A DNA stretch of 64,000 nt from Halichoerus grypus (Eukaryota; Chordata; Mammalia; Carnivora; Phocidae), in NCBI RefSeq assembly GCF_964656455.1, contig NC_135713.1, positions 187,420,187 to 187,484,186 of the forward strand, in the 5' to 3' direction. Position 1 is the stretch's first letter; each line of letters begins with the position of its first letter. Under the pieces are notes generated by a model. The model was not told the origin of the DNA, did no database searches, and was given only the letters and a program-made list of their open reading frames with translations. Shown here piece by piece: positions 10,101-22,354 of this stretch. The translations under genes and the position numbers were made by a program.

Positions 10101-13100
10101 CCCCCCCTTCTCTCCCCCCCAACCAGCACCTTCTCCAGGTACAGCTCTGGCTCCCCTCCCCCACCGGAAGAACATTTGCTCAGGCCAGCAAACTGGTTGC
10201 TTCTTGGTCCTGCTTCTCCTTTCTATGTTAAAACACAAGTCATTCCTAGAGCACACACTTAGAGAGAACACCTAGTGCGTGCCAGGCCTCACTGGTGGGC
10301 ACTGGGCAAAATGGGAGGAGTCAGATTTGGCTCCCACCCCCTTGGGGCCTTTTGCCTCAAAGGGTCGTGGGCGAGTTACTGAGGAGAGGAGGGTTAAGCC
10401 TGGATTTGAAGGCTGAGAAGGGATTCAACAGGCGGGCAAGGCATGGAAGGGCATTGTAGGAAGAGGAAAGGAAATGTGCACAGGGAAGGAGGTGTGAAAT
10501 CACCCGGAGTCTTTAGAGTCCGCCTACACCTGGAGGAGAGGGCGTGGAGCTGGGGGCGTGGAGCTGGGGGCGTGGGGAGGGTCTCTTCCTAAGCCAAAGG
10601 ATGCCTTCCCACCCCCCACCTCAGCTCTGGCCTGAGGCTCTTCCTGCCAGGCCAGCCCCCTCCTCCTGTGGAGGGAGGAGACCGGAAGGGTGTGCTGGGA
10701 GCTCCTTCTGGGGTGGGTTTAATGAGTTCCCAGCACTGGCCAAGGTCAGCAGGCGCACCTGCCAGCCTGCCTGCCAGGGTTAGGAGCAGAGAGGAGAGGC
10801 TGGGAGGAGAAGAGAGAAGGGCAAGGGCATTTTCTCTGCCCCCCCCCCCAGGACAGAAAGAGGAAGGGACAGCATGTGGGCAGTGGGTACAGCACCTGGA
10901 AGGACTTCCCACCTGTAGGGATGTGGGGGAAGGCCAGCCCCTGAAGGAGGCATGAGGGAGGTGGTGGCATCTTCTCAGGAGAGACCAGAAGACCTCTCTC
11001 CCCTCCCTACTCTGGGCTGGGGAGGGCTGAGTGGATGTGAGGGGCAAGAACCGTCCCTTGGACTCTTGGTCACGAGCATGGGGCAGAAGGCAGGGGTGAA
11101 GAGGCTAGGGCCAAGGGGCTTCCTGGGCACCCTGCAAGGGCTAGAAATGGGCTCCCACCGCCATTGCCCCTTTGGACTGCACCTTAGCAGGGTCTAAGTT
11201 GGGAGAGGCAGGGCAGTCTGGGGGCTGTACTGCGGACATTCTGGCTTTGAAAGGGAGACTTGGGTTGGGGGAGCTCAGGGCCCCAGAAATGGGGACAAAC
11301 AGAGAAGAAGACAGCTGGGAGGGCGAGGAGGAGACCCCAGAGAGCTCCAAGAGGCAGGAGGGGAGGCACAGTGCGCGGGAGGCTCACAGGGCACCAGCAG
11401 GGGCACGCGCTGCACACCTATTGTCACTGTGGCACGGGGACTAAACTCTCCTCCCCTGACTGGGGGAGAGGGCTGGAGCAGCCACTTCCTCTCCTCCCTT
11501 CGCCCCCCAACTCTCAGAGGACCCTTCTGTACCTGGAGAGCACTGTTTTGCAGGCTTCAGCCCCTTTCCGGGCAAGGGAAAGCTTCTGGCAGGGTTGGGG
11601 CTTTGTTTTTTTTTTTAAGATTTTATTTATTTATTTGACAGAGAGAGACAGTGAGAGAGGGAACACAAGCAGGGGTAGGGGAGAGGGAGAAGCAGGCTTC
11701 TGGCAGAGCAGGGAGCCCGATGCGGGGCTCGATCCCAGGACCCTGGGATCATGACCCGAGCCAAAGGCAGACACCCAACGACTGAGCCACCCAGGCGCCC
11801 CAGGGTTGGGGTATGTAAGGGGAGAAGCCGAGGGCCTCCAGGGGAGGATGGACAACACCGAGTCTTGGCTTGAAGGGGACTCTCCAAGGCTGAGCTCTCA
11901 CACTTGGCTCAAGGTAAAGATCCGCTGCGTCCCCAAGGCCAGGGCAGGGCGATTTATTGTATTTTTATTGCCTGGGTAACTTGCCCAGAGCCAGCGGGAG
12001 GCACCGGGCTGGGAGCCTGGGGGCAGGGCGGGGCAGTGGGCACACACAATGTGCCCTCTGTGCCTGTCCCAAGTTGGCAGGAGTGTGGTGCCCTGTTCAT
12101 TGCACCGGAGGTTGCCAGCCTGGATCTACCTCTCTGGGCTTTCTGAGGGGAGGGGCTGCCTGCCTCCCCAGAAGGAGCTGTAACCACCCCAGCCCCTAGC
12201 TTGTCAGCATCCTGTCTGTGAGCTGTGAGTTCGGCTACCCAAGTGCTCTTAAATCCCACCGGCTCCTGGTCCCCCTGCTGCCTCTGCCCCAACCACTCCT
12301 CACAGCGTCCCCTCAACCCCTGCCATTCCCCCAGAATCCCCCAGCCCTGGCCCCTTTCTCCTAACTCCCTGGGCCTTTCCATCTTTTGGAAACTTCTCCT
12401 CAGCTGCCCACACTGTTCCTTTCCTAGGCCCTATCCCAGCAGGCCTTGGTGGTGTTGGGGGGGTGGGTGGTGTTTGCTGCTTTCTAGGTCACCACAGAGG
12501 GAGCTGGAAGCTTGGGGATGTGGGTCAAGATTGTGGGGGCCGCGTCTGAGCACACCACATCCCCAGGCACAAACTTCACTGGCTGTGGACTGTTACGTCC
12601 TCGGTCTCCGAATTGTCCCTACCTCAGCACCTGGGCAGAGACGGGTGGAGTGGCGTCTATGACAGGCGTAGGGCCAGGGGGTGGGGACCGAGCCCAGCAG
12701 GATCGGGGTAAGCAATGAGCCCTCAGCAGTCTGGGCACGCCGCTAGAAACAGAGGGACAAATCCCGCAGGCCCTGGCCCATGGGTCCTGTGCCTCCCAGC
12801 CAGGGCTGTAGCTAGTGGACACTGTCTCCGGTCCCCGGTCCTGGGAGAAGCACATGCCCCAGCCGCGGAACGTGAAGCTGCTGCTGCACCTGCCTGGTCT
12901 TGTCCAGCATGGCACCCTGTGGTTCAGGGCAGCTGCCTGGGGCCAGCCTTCGAGGAGGTCTGCATCTCTGGACAGCTTAGGAGCCAAACACGATTAAGGG
13001 TCTGCCCCCTGCTGCTTCTGCCCTCGTCTGGCCCCCAGCAGACTGACCTGTGACCTTTAGCTTTTGAACTAGACCCCTGAGGGGGTTAGCCATGCCCTAG

Positions 13101-14968
13101 GCCACGGGAAGGAGGTTGGGGCTGGGCCACATGCCTCTCCAGCTCCATGGGCCGCTTCTTGGCCTGGCTCACCCTTGCCTTCTGGGCCCCCCTGTGCCAG
13201 CCGTGCAGCGCATTGCTGAGTCTCATCTGCAGTCCATCAGCAACCTGGGTGAGAACCAGGCCTCAGAGGAGGAGGATGAGCTGGGGGAGCTGCGGGAGCT
13301 GGGCTACCCAAGAGAGGAAGATGAGGAGGAGGAGGAGGAGGAGGATGACGAAGAGGAGGAGGAGGAGGAGGACAGCCAGGCTGAAGTCCTGAAGAGCAGC
13401 AGGGGGCCTGGTAAGCTGAAGGAGCTGGGAAGCCTGGTGGGGTCCTCCTTGAGTGTCCTGGGGCACCCCTCCCAGTTCAGAGCTTTTCACACATGTTAAA
13501 CCGCAGTTGTACGGTGAGGGCTTCCCCATCCTCCCACCCACAGGTGCCCTAGGATACCTGGGCTGCTCCCATCCTGACCCTCTCCCGAATCAGGTCGTCC
13601 CTAGTAATTCCGCTGTTCCCTAAGAATTACGGCAAGGCCACGTGAGGTTTGAGGCTAGACCCAAGAAAAGACTTCCCATCCCTGGCCGTGAGGGAGTACA
13701 GGAGCTGCAGGGATAGAGAACTAAGAGGGTGCAATGCCCCCATTACCTGCGTTTTTAAATGTAAGATGTGGTTTCTGCTGGGAGGCAAAGAGCTGGTTCT
13801 TAAGTCCTTCCCAGGACCCTGTGGCTGTTTCTCCCCCTTTTATTTCCTGGGCTGGAGGTGAGAGGGTGCCCTCTAGTGTCTAGATGGAGAATCTAGGATG
13901 CAAGAACAACCTAGTCTTCTGCGCTTCAACTCCAACTGCCTGGGAAGAGAGGGGTCAAGGAGGGGCCTAAGACCTACACAAAAGACCTCAGAGCTAGAGG
14001 CCCCAGATCCAGAAATCTCCACAGAGGGTCCTGAGGCCCAGAGAATTCCTAGGCAGAAAGATCTCTGCCCCTCCCATGGCTGTGTTTTCCATGCTTACCT
14101 ATGGAAGGCTGTGCCGTATCTATCCCTCCTGGTGCACGTTAAACTTCCTGGTCCCTTTATTTACGGGGTTGAGAAACAGTCGACTAACCCTGCTTGCAGT
14201 GTCCAGCCCTCGCACCCAAACAAAATGGCTTGGACCTCCTCTCTGCGTCTCTGGCAGTGGGGTATCTACGCTGGAGCAAAAGCTCCAGGTGGAAGTTGAG
14301 TCAACTCCCACTGAGACCCTCAGGACAGGTCAAGAGGAAGCAAGAGGAGACTGTTCTCTCGGGAAAAGCAGCAGGGCAGAGGGCCAAATGACAAGACTAC
14401 CAAGGAGAAATATCAATTGCCACCACTCCGGGAGTGCCGGTGCTGGTCTGGTCAGCATATTAACTATTATCTCATTTAAGGCAGTCTACGCAATTTCCTT
14501 CTCACCATCCCCTTCAGAGAGGTAATAACTGACTTATCTAACTCATATAGCTAGTCATTAGGAGAGCATTCTTGGTCCAGCGTTCTCTCCATTATACCAT
14601 GATGCCCTCAGAAAGCTAAGCCTCAGCCATCAGAGAGGCTCCGCTCCTGCTCCAGGACGGCTGAATGGATACTTAGAGACTGTGTTTTTATCCTTTCATT
14701 CCCATCCCCAGCTGGGCAGAAGACAGCTTGTGGCCAGGGTCTGGAAGGACCCTGGGAGCGCCCACCCCCTCTGGATGAGCCCCAGAGAGATGGAAGCTCC
14801 AAGGAACAAGTGGAAGACCTGGCACTGAATGGTGAGGCTTGGCGGTGGCGAATGGGGAGGAGGGGCTGGGACTTTTGTGGGCGTGGCCAAGCCCTGAGTC
14901 CCTCCGCTTGCCTTGCAGAGCCTGGGGAGGAGCCACAGCGCCCCGCCCACCCTGAGCCTGGCACATAG
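7133..14968 (+). CDS. PPP1R1B: Protein phosphatase 1 regulatory inhibitor subunit 1B (DARPP-32), 7 exons
   Basis: Coding exons are 7133-7213, 8875-8935, 9253-9275, 9683-9758, 13201-13410, 14712-14831 and 14919-14968. They sum to 621 bp, 206 residues plus TAG (human 204). The phosphatase-docking motif KKIQF is at residues 7-11. The PKA site RRRRPTP places Thr34 in the usual position, and phosphorylation there turns the protein into a PP1 inhibitor in dopamine-responsive neurons. The CDK5 site AYTPP places Thr75, which when phosphorylated inhibits PKA. A CK2-type Ser102-Glu-Glu-Glu and a long Glu/Asp tract follow in exon 5, encoded by near-perfect GAG/GGA repeats. Met37 (MLFRLSE), the start of the truncated t-DARPP form, is kept. 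The residues across the exon 5/6 junction (about 145-149) differ from the human protein as I recall it, but the frame is intact. All introns are GT-AG. Confidence 0.96.
8025..8045. repeat. Uninterrupted 21-base G run
   Basis: A poly-G run lies in PPP1R1B intron 1 on the sense strand. It can form G-quadruplexes, and its exact length is prone to sequencing error. Confidence 0.9.
8630..8760 (-). repeat. MIR SINE
   Basis: CACCTCTGTAAAATGAGGGG and flanking blocks mark a reverse-strand MIR in PPP1R1B intron 1, just upstream of exon 2. Confidence 0.8.
11602..11800 (-). repeat. Can-SINE with target-site duplication
   Basis: A full-length reverse Can-SINE in PPP1R1B intron 4 is flanked by CAGGGTTGGGG at 11590-11600 and 11801-11811. 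Confidence 0.93.
14445..14605 (+). repeat. MIR SINE
   Basis: A diverged plus-strand MIR in PPP1R1B intron 5: ATTATCTCATTTAAGGCAG, then AACTCATATAGCTAGTCATT and CATTATACCATGATGCC. Confidence 0.7.
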
Positions 14969-15740
14969 GCACCCGGCCTTGCATCGCTCAGAAGGAAGTG
15001 GAGGGGGCATTGCTGTTCCCCAGATACCCACTCTGTCCCCACCCTATTTTGTACCCTTCCCCCTCACTCGCTAGGGCTGTGGCTTCTGACTTCTAGAAGA
15101 CTTAAGGCTGGTCCATGTTTGCTTGTTTGCCCACCTTTGGCTGATGCCCAGAGTCCCTGGGCACTTGCTGCCTGATGCCTACCCCTGCCAGTCATTCCCC
15201 CATTTACCCAGAGGGAGGCGGGATGTGAGAGAGTTTGGATGATCCAGTAAGGGGGGGGGGGAGCAAAGTTTTATCCTTCACAATTCTACTCCCCAGACCC
15301 TTCTCCTGGGCACAGGAAACCCACAGGGCAGGACCCTAAGATCTGGGGAAAGAGGGTACTGAGAACCTGTAGGTGCCCTTAGATCCTTCTCCATCCCCTC
15401 TCCTATGGGGGATTTCAAGTTACCACCCCTCTCTCTGGCTTCTACCAGGGCCCAGGGCATCCTTCTCCTCAGCCTCAACATTTTGGAAATCTTCCCCTTA
15501 TCACCCCCGCTCCCCAGCCTGGGTGCCTGGAAGATGGACTAGCAGAGGCTGCTTTGTTGCGTTTTGTTTGTGCTTTGATGCCAGGAATGCCGCCTAGTAT
15601 ATGTCCTTGGGGGGGCGCACGGTGGGGAAGCCAGGTTCTCCTTGTCCTCCAGCTGCTCTGCCCCCCCTCCCCCCTTCCCTGACTCCAGGCCTGAACCACT
15701 CCTGTGCCGTAATAAATAAATCTTTGTAAATAACCGTGCT
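14969..15740 (+). other. PPP1R1B: PPP1R1B 3' UTR and polyadenylation signal
   Basis: A non-coding tail follows the TAG. Two overlapping AATAAA signals lie at 15711-15716 and 15715-15720, and a T/G-rich stretch follows (TCTTTGTAAATAACCGTGCT), so cleavage is expected near 15735. Confidence 0.88.
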
Positions 15741-16129
15741 GAGACTTCTCTTTCAGGGGAAAGGAGAGGGAGGAGGGGGAAACGGGTTCCCCTATGTGGA
15801 AGACCTGGTGGGTGGCCACCTCGACCCTAGTGTCTAGTCCTCTAGTCTGGGTCTTTCCTGAAGACAAGCTCGGAGCACTCTTAGGAAGGACCACAGAAGT
15901 ACTAGATCCTGCTAGGGATGGCTGAACGAGGCAGGGAGGGAAAAGAACTTTCAAGAGTAATTGGATTTCTCCAAAGGGACCAGTCCCCCAGCCCCAAAGG
16001 CCTCCCCTCAGGAAGTTCCCCCTTTTTCCCCACAGTGCCAGGCCTCTGTGGCCTAACGATGATGATGATGCCCCTGGGCTTCTTTCCCATTTCCCCCACC
16101 ATTAGTAAGACCCTCAAGCAGTCCCCGCT

Positions 16130-16347
16130 TCCGGCCCTCGGGGTGGGGCCCAAGGGCTGGGGGGCGGAGACTGAGGCGAAGGGGCGGGGCTGCACTCTAC
16201 GCACATCCCAGTTCGCACTCGGGGGCGGGCTCAGCGGCGGAAGTGGCGCCGCCGGGAGATCCTGTTCCGCTCGGAGGCGCGCCGGGGCAGCAGAGCCAGA
16301 CTGCGGCTGGGGCAGGAAGAGCCTGGGCGATGGCTGACATGGAGCAG
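16130..16347 (+). promoter_or_regulatory. STARD3: STARD3 CpG promoter and non-coding exon 1
   Basis: The PPP1R1B cleavage site lies only about 0.5 kb upstream. The block holds Sp1-type GGGGCGGGGC (about 16180) and GGGGGCGGGC, and an ETS/GABP site CGGAAGTG at 16238-16245. There is no TATA box. The exon ends at 16347 with the donor GTGGGT. An upstream ATG (16330) lies 18 bases before the donor in GGCGATGG context and opens a short ORF into exon 2. The transcription start is not resolved. Confidence 0.75.
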
Positions 16348-17504
16348 GTGGGTCCGGGAGAGGTCACAGGGGCCGGGTGGTATGAGGGCTGTGTCTTGTC
16401 AGCGGATTCCGCCTCCCTGCCTGGTGTCCGTTGTTGGTTCGGTCCGACCCTGCCCGCACCCCCCGCGCCCCAGGTTCCGCCCCCTTTCTCCGCTCGGCCT
16501 CGCTCTGCCCCGCGCGGGGTTCGGGGGGCTCCGGCGCTGACCTTCCGCGGCCCGCCCACCCGAGAGCGCCCGGGGAGGGCGTCCCAGCTCGCCGTCCAGA
16601 GCCTCACTCTGAGGGGAGAGGCGAGGCACGAAATCTGGGTAGTGGGGGGCAGAAGTTGGATATGGGCAGGGGTCAGGGTCTCTGAAAGAGGAGGAAAGCA
16701 TCTACACGTTCCGGTAGGTCTGCGTCTCACTGTCATCCGGTCTCCCCCAACTTCCTTTGAAAACGGCAGTGAATGACTTCCCTAATCGACATCAAAAGGG
16801 CTCTTTAAAGAATCTTTCTTGAGTTCTTAGAGGTGCATAACACCAGTGACACTCGTTCCTAATTGATGTAATTGGCACGCCCCTCCCCCTTGGCGTCCTC
16901 GGCGTCTTCTGCATCACCTTATTTTCTTCCTCCTGTTCTGACAGTGGAAGTACCGTTTCCCATTCTCGTGTCCTGCTCAGCCCCCGCTCTATACACTGAA
17001 TTTTGATGGTCTCATCCACTCTCATGGCTTCAGCTTTACACCACCCAGATACCCGAAAGGCGCCCACATCGACCTCTTTCTTCAGCGCAGCCCCTCCCTG
17101 GAGCCCCAGACTTGGGCGTCCAGCTACCAGTGGACAGCTCCACTTCAGCTGCAGCTCTTGGACTGGTCTTTCCCCCTCTGCAAACGCATTCTTCTTCCTC
17201 TGCCGTCGCATCCCAGCGCTAGACCGGGAAATTATCTTACGCTTCCTCTTCTCCCTCAATTCCCACATCTGTGGGGTGACCCGATGCAGCTAACTTCCTG
17301 AACATACTGCACACCTGGTCCTGGGCCTCCATCTCTTCTGGTACCACCTTGGTGTGTTTCTCACCAGGATAACTGCAGTGGCTTCCCAGCAACTTCTAAT
17401 CATGGCTGCCTGCCACCCAGTCTCCAAACTAACTCTTATGATCTCTCTCTCTCTCTCTCTCTTTTTTTTTTAAACTCCCGACTGAGCCAGCGAGGTGCCC
17501 CTCT

Positions 17505-17900
17505 TGTGATCCTTTTAAAACACAAGTCTCATTGTGTTACTTCCTTGCTTAAAACCCTTTGTTGGCTTCCTATTGCTTGAGGAAAAAGGCTGAATCCCTG
17601 GTACAATTTACAGCACTGTCTGGGTTCTGACCTCTTTCCTGTCAGTCTCCTAAGTGCACCCTAAAGTCCAATAACATGGCATCACAGGATGCACTTGCCC
17701 ATGCCTTGCAATTTTGTGTCTCCAAGCCTTTGCACACCAGCCCCTCTGCCTGGGAAGCCCCTTCTCCTCTTATCTGCCAGGCTGCCTTCTACTTGTCCTT
17801 CTCAGTGCTCAGCTCAGGGAATACGACTTCTGGGTTGACTTCCTCCCATCCCCCCTGTCCAAGACTTAATACTGCCCCCTGCGTCCCTGCAACACCCTGT
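17505..17900 (+). repeat. L2 LINE 3' fragment
   Basis: The blocks TTGCTTAAAACCCTTTGTTG, CCAAGCCTTTGCACACC and CCTCTGCCTGGGAAGCCCC in this order are the L2 3' end on the plus strand. A short Can-SINE-like remnant (GACTGAGCCAGCGAGGTGCC) lies just upstream at 17478-17503. Confidence 0.75.
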
Positions 17901-17904
17901 CCAT

Positions 17905-18345
17905 ACTAGAATAGTGGTTGATAATACAGAGTCCTGAATCAGACTTTATGGGTTCTGATACTGTTTTATGACCTTGATGAAGAAAGTGCCTCAGTTTTCT
18001 CATTTGTAAAATGGAGGTAGCAATGTGTCTACCTCATAGAGTTACTGTAAGGATTAAATGAAATTATGTGTAGGGTTTATTTATTTATTTTTTTAAGATT
18101 TTTATTTATTTATTTGACAGAGAGAGACAGAGAGAGAGAGGGAACACGAGCAGGGGGAGTGGGAGAGGGAGAAGCAGGCTCCCCACCGAGCAGGGAGCCT
18201 GATGCGGGGCTCGATCCCAGGACCCTGGGACCATGACCTGAGCCGAAGGCAGACGCTTAACGACTGAGCCACCAGGCGCCCCTATGTGTAGGGTTTAAAT
18301 CAGTGAGCACATGAATGCTCAGTAAATAAATGTTAGCTGTTATTG
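17905..18345 (-). repeat. MIR split by a Can-SINE
   Basis: GTTTTCTCATTTGTAAAATG and GGATTAAATGAAATTATGTG are reverse MIR. The element resumes after 18296 with TGAATGCTCAGTAAATAAAT, so the SINE at 18079-18282 inserted into it. Confidence 0.8.
18079..18282 (-). repeat. Can-SINE with perfect 14 bp duplication
   Basis: A full-length reverse element is flanked by identical TATGTGTAGGGTTT at 18065-18078 and 18283-18296. The perfect duplication suggests a fairly recent insertion. Confidence 0.95.
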
Positions 18346-18994
18346 CTTATATAAGAATGTTATGGAGCAGTGGTTGTAATTTTTAATTTCATAAATTGCT
18401 TGAGGACTGTTGATGTGGCTGACTTCTCATTCTGTCCCAGAGCCCCAAAGCCTGGCTTTTTGTCCATAAATAAAATGCTGGGGTGGAGGGCACGGGGATC
18501 AGGATCTGGATTTATTGAGTGAGGATTCAAGAATGAAAAAGACTCAGACCTGATGTTAGTCTGCTCAGGAAATGACTCTGGAAATGAATGAATGTTACAT
18601 GACAAGCATGAGTTCTATAGAAATGTGCACAGAGCTCTGGAAACCCATGGGAAAGAAGGGTCAAGAATGGCTTCCCAGAGGAGCTGACAATTAGTGAGGG
18701 ACCTTAGGGCAAGAGGATGAACTTACCAGAGAGAGGTAGAGACCAGGGTGGACTCAGAATGGGCAGCTGGGTCCTCTGAACAGAGCTCTTGCAGGGGGAG
18801 GGCAGAGGCAGAGGCAGCCTCCTCTGCTGAGGTTGGGGATTCCCTTCCTCGCTTGGCCATGAGGAAGTGTCCCCTTGGTTTAGGAGCCTGTGGGGACCAT
18901 GCCCGGGGCCGGGGGGTGTCTGAAGGCCTGGTGCCTGGTGTTTGGGGGCAGGGCCCCTGGGGTGGTCAGCCTGCAAGCTTGTGGGCTGGGCCTG

Positions 18995-19320
18995 TGCTTT
19001 AGACCAGAATCTGGGCCCTTGCTCATGCTATTTTGCCTGCCTGGAATGCTCGTCTTCCTTGCCTATGGTTGATACATGTGGATTCTTCAAGGCCTGGGTC
19101 GGATAGCTCCTCCTCTTCGTGGCTTTCCCAACCTCACCCACTGCAGCCTGGGTCAGATGCTCCCTTCTCTGAGAGCCCACGGTCCATTGTTTGTTCCTCC
19201 CTGAAAGTGCTGATTACAGTGAGGCACCATGTTTTATCTATGTGTTAGCCTCCCTCACCAGACCCGGAGCCCCCGAATAGCCCCAGGGACTAGCACAGGC
19301 TCAGCATTAAACGGAGCTCA
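18995..19320 (+). repeat. Probable L2 fragment
   Basis: GCCTGCCTGGAATGCTCGTC and downstream blocks resemble the L2 3' region in diverged form. Confidence 0.55.
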
Positions 19321-20399
19321 CACACACCTAGTCTGGGGAGGAGGGGTGGGTGAGACCAAAAAGCCTGGACATTTGTCAGCTCTTACTTGTTCCCTTGAGT
19401 GGTAGAGATTGTTGGCTCCATTTTACAGATGAAGAAGCTGGGACTCAAGGGAAGTAAGGTCAGTGTCTCTCAGCAGGAACTTCAAGAACTGTCTCTTGAC
19501 TCCAGGTCCACAGCTGTCTCTGAGAAACTGCCTCGGTACCCCAGCCCGGCCCCCCCGCCCCCCCCCATGGGCGGCTGCCACATCTGTAAGACGGGCCAAG
19601 CAGAGCATTCCATCTGACCAGTTGTGTATCCTTGTGAACTTTTTCTGCCTGGGGCTGAGCCTGGCTTCTGTCTGGTCACAGCTGGTGCTGACACGGGTCT
19701 GTGCTGAGCTCCCTTCTGCCTGTGGAGCCTTCCCTCGAGTGGGCTGACAGGACTGAGCTCTCTCCCGGAAGATGACTGGCCCTTTCCAGGCTGACCTTGA
19801 GAACTTGACCTCCTTAGCTCCCAAGTTTTATCCAGTAGCACTGAGGGTGGGTGGGGCCTGACTCACCAGTCCCTGAGTAGGCCGGGGGTCTTGTCATCAC
19901 AGAGCCGGGGCGTCCCAGACATTTAACAGGGCCTGGCATGTGGAGGGGGCAGGCGTGCTGAGTAAACCTTAGTCTGGTGGGGTTTTTCAGGAAGCTGTAC
20001 TGTCAGAATGTCCGGGTGGGAGGGGGCGGTGCACAGTGATGAATGTACTTTTGGTTTTGGCTTGACTCTTCCCCTTTCCACTTCTCCAGAAGGAAAAGAG
20101 AAACGGAGCCCGGTTTGTGTCCTCCTCTCCTTAAAGTCCTCCTTCTCTAGGGAACTTCCCAAACTCTCTGTCCGTGGGACAGGGTAGGGGCCAATAAGCC
20201 GGCTGTGCCAGGGCTGATGGCACGGGCCTCTGAGCCCGGAAGTACAGTACAGACTGCTACGTGCCATCCTGGGTCAGCTCTCGGAGGCCAGCGCCCATCT
20301 TTGCATCCGGCAGTACATAGGGGACCCTGTTTGGGCAGAGTGCCGTGCTGCACATGCCTGGTCCGGGCCCTGCCTCTAACACCGTTTCCGTAGCCCCTA

Positions 20400-20620
20400 A
20401 TAGTAGTAATAGCTGCTGTTAATTAAGCACAGACACTTTGTGTGTGTGATTCCTAATCCTTTCAGTAGCTCTGTGAAGTGGTCACTGTACTATCCCCATT
20501 TTATAGATAAGGAGACTGAGGTTCAGAGAGAATCAGTGATTTAGTCAAGGGCTCACAGCCTAGTAACGAATGGCCTTCGGCTTTTGACTCCAGGTCTGAT
20601 GCCCAGTCCCCAAACTCATG
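20400..20620 (+). repeat. MIR SINE
   Basis: CCCCATTTTATAGATAAGGA, GACTGAGGTTCAGAGAGAAT and GGCTCACAGCCTAGTAACGA mark a plus-strand MIR in STARD3 intron 1. Confidence 0.85.
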
Positions 20621-20799
20621 CCCTTTCCCCCATTCCAGGGTGGACGTTACAGACCCACAGACCAGTTAACTTCCTGGACATGTACCATGGCCAAGCACTG
20701 TGACCCAGGCCTAAAGGGCTCAAGGAAAGATGACTTGGAGCCTCAAGTCTAGGGTAGTGCTGAGCCAGAGTCCTGAGAGCTGGGACTGGGGGAGCCTGG

Positions 20800-22060
20800 A
20801 GGGTGAGGCAGAGCTTTGCCCAGGATGTGGCATTTGAACTGGTCTCTGAGGAATTGGAGTTCTCTCCCAGGAGGAGGAGGTCATTCCAGAATGCGAAAGT
20901 GGAGGGAAGTGGAGGCTCAGAAGGGAGACTGCCAGCCTTGGTGTGTCCTGGGAGCAGCCAGGTCAGGAGAGTGTCGGGAAGGGGAGGAGGATCAGCCCCA
21001 TACCAGGAGAGGAGTGCTGGGGTCTCTCCCAGGGAGCATGTCCTTCTTTCTTCTTGACCTTCGCTATCCAAGGAACTTAGCTTACGTCCAGTCTTCTCCC
21101 TGCGAGTTGGTGCCTAGGAAAATAGAGGGGAGCAGCCACCATGCCCGAGGTTGCCCAGGAAACCAGTTCCCCTAGACTGCTGGTGGGGAGGGTGCCTGGA
21201 CTGTACCTGAGGCAGGACACGAGCAGAGGGAGGAGTCTAGCTCCAGGTGAGACAGTCTGCCCCGGGGAGGGGCTGCTCCTCCAGGGCTGGGCGGGGCTGT
21301 GTACGCAGGTGCGCTCAGGCTGCTGTAGGGAAGGGTGTAAATAGTTGTTCGACGTCTTTCCTGAGTATCTTCTGAGAGCCTGGTACCGCTCTGGGTGCTG
21401 GGCACACAGCATGGAGCAAAGCAGGGGGAGTTCCTGCTCTTGTGAAGTTTGCATTCCGGAAGGAGAAGACAGGCAGTAAACGCAGACCCGTAAACATATA
21501 ATATGTCTGGGGTGGTAAGCTCTGTAAAGAAGAATAACGCAGGGAAGGGGATGAAGGGTGGGGGCTAAATAGGGAGTTCAGGGAAGGCTTCTCCAAAGGG
21601 ACATTTACAGAGACCAGAATGGAGGGAGTGTTGCAGAGACCTGGGGAAGACCTTCAGACAGACAGGACAGCAGGTACAAGGGTCCTGGGGTGGGAGTGTG
21701 GAGCATGCTTGATATGTCCACGGAACAGAGAAGGACCAGTGTAGCTGGAGCAGAGGGTTCCAGGGGAAGAGGCTGGGGAAGAGCGGGCTTGTAGGCCAGG
21801 ATGGAAACTTTGGCCTTCACTCAGGGTGAGCTGGAAGCCATTGGAGGTTTGCAGCACTGGGGAGGTGTGGTCTGACTTTTACCAGGATCCCTCTGGCTGC
21901 TGTGTTGAGAACAGACTTGGGATGCAGACAGGGAGGTGGTCAGGAAGCTGTAGCAGGTGAGAGATGGCGGTTTGGACGGGGTTTCGGTAGTCGTGGTGGG
22001 CAGTATGCACATACACTGGCTGGATTTTGAAGGAAGAGCCAATAAGATTTGCTGATGGTT
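20800..22060 (+). repeat. Ancient dispersed repeat, family not assigned
   Basis: Two parts (about 20800-20960 and 21350-22060) carry phrases typical of one old mammalian repeat: TGCTGGGCACACAGCATGG, GGTAAGCTCTGTAAAGAAG, TGGAAGCCATTGGAGG, CTGGCTGCTGTGTTGAGAA and GATTTGCTGATGG. A related copy lies at 59600-60240, with possible traces at 10385-10500 and 25370-25460. I recognise the pattern but cannot name the family with certainty. Confidence 0.55.
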
Positions 22061-22354
22061 TGTATGTGGAGGGGAGGGTGCTGGGCTCTCCACAGGCTCT
22101 CGCTGGGTGGTCATAGGGGCTCCCTGGCCAGCAGAGGCCCTGGGGTCAGCTCTGCCCCATCCTGCCTGGGGAACTGTGGGCAGGCCTCTCCAGCCTTCTG
22201 TCTCCTCTACCCCATCATCATCTGCACAGCTCCTGGTGGGGGTGTGAGGAGTAAAGGAGGGGTGTCTTCAGCCTGCCGATGCAGGTCACTGCTAGGCCAC
22301 ATTTGTTTCTTCTGTGCTGGCTCCTCAGGACGGCCTGCGGTCCTGTGGGGGTTT

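Noticed and set aside
13263..13541. Poly-leucine antisense frame that looks like a membrane helix
   Set aside because: It is the complement of the DARPP-32 poly-Glu codons.
16330..16347. ATG in exon 1 as an N-terminal extension of STARD3
   Set aside because: It is not in frame with STARD3 with either acceptor: one gives an early stop and the other an overlapping frame.
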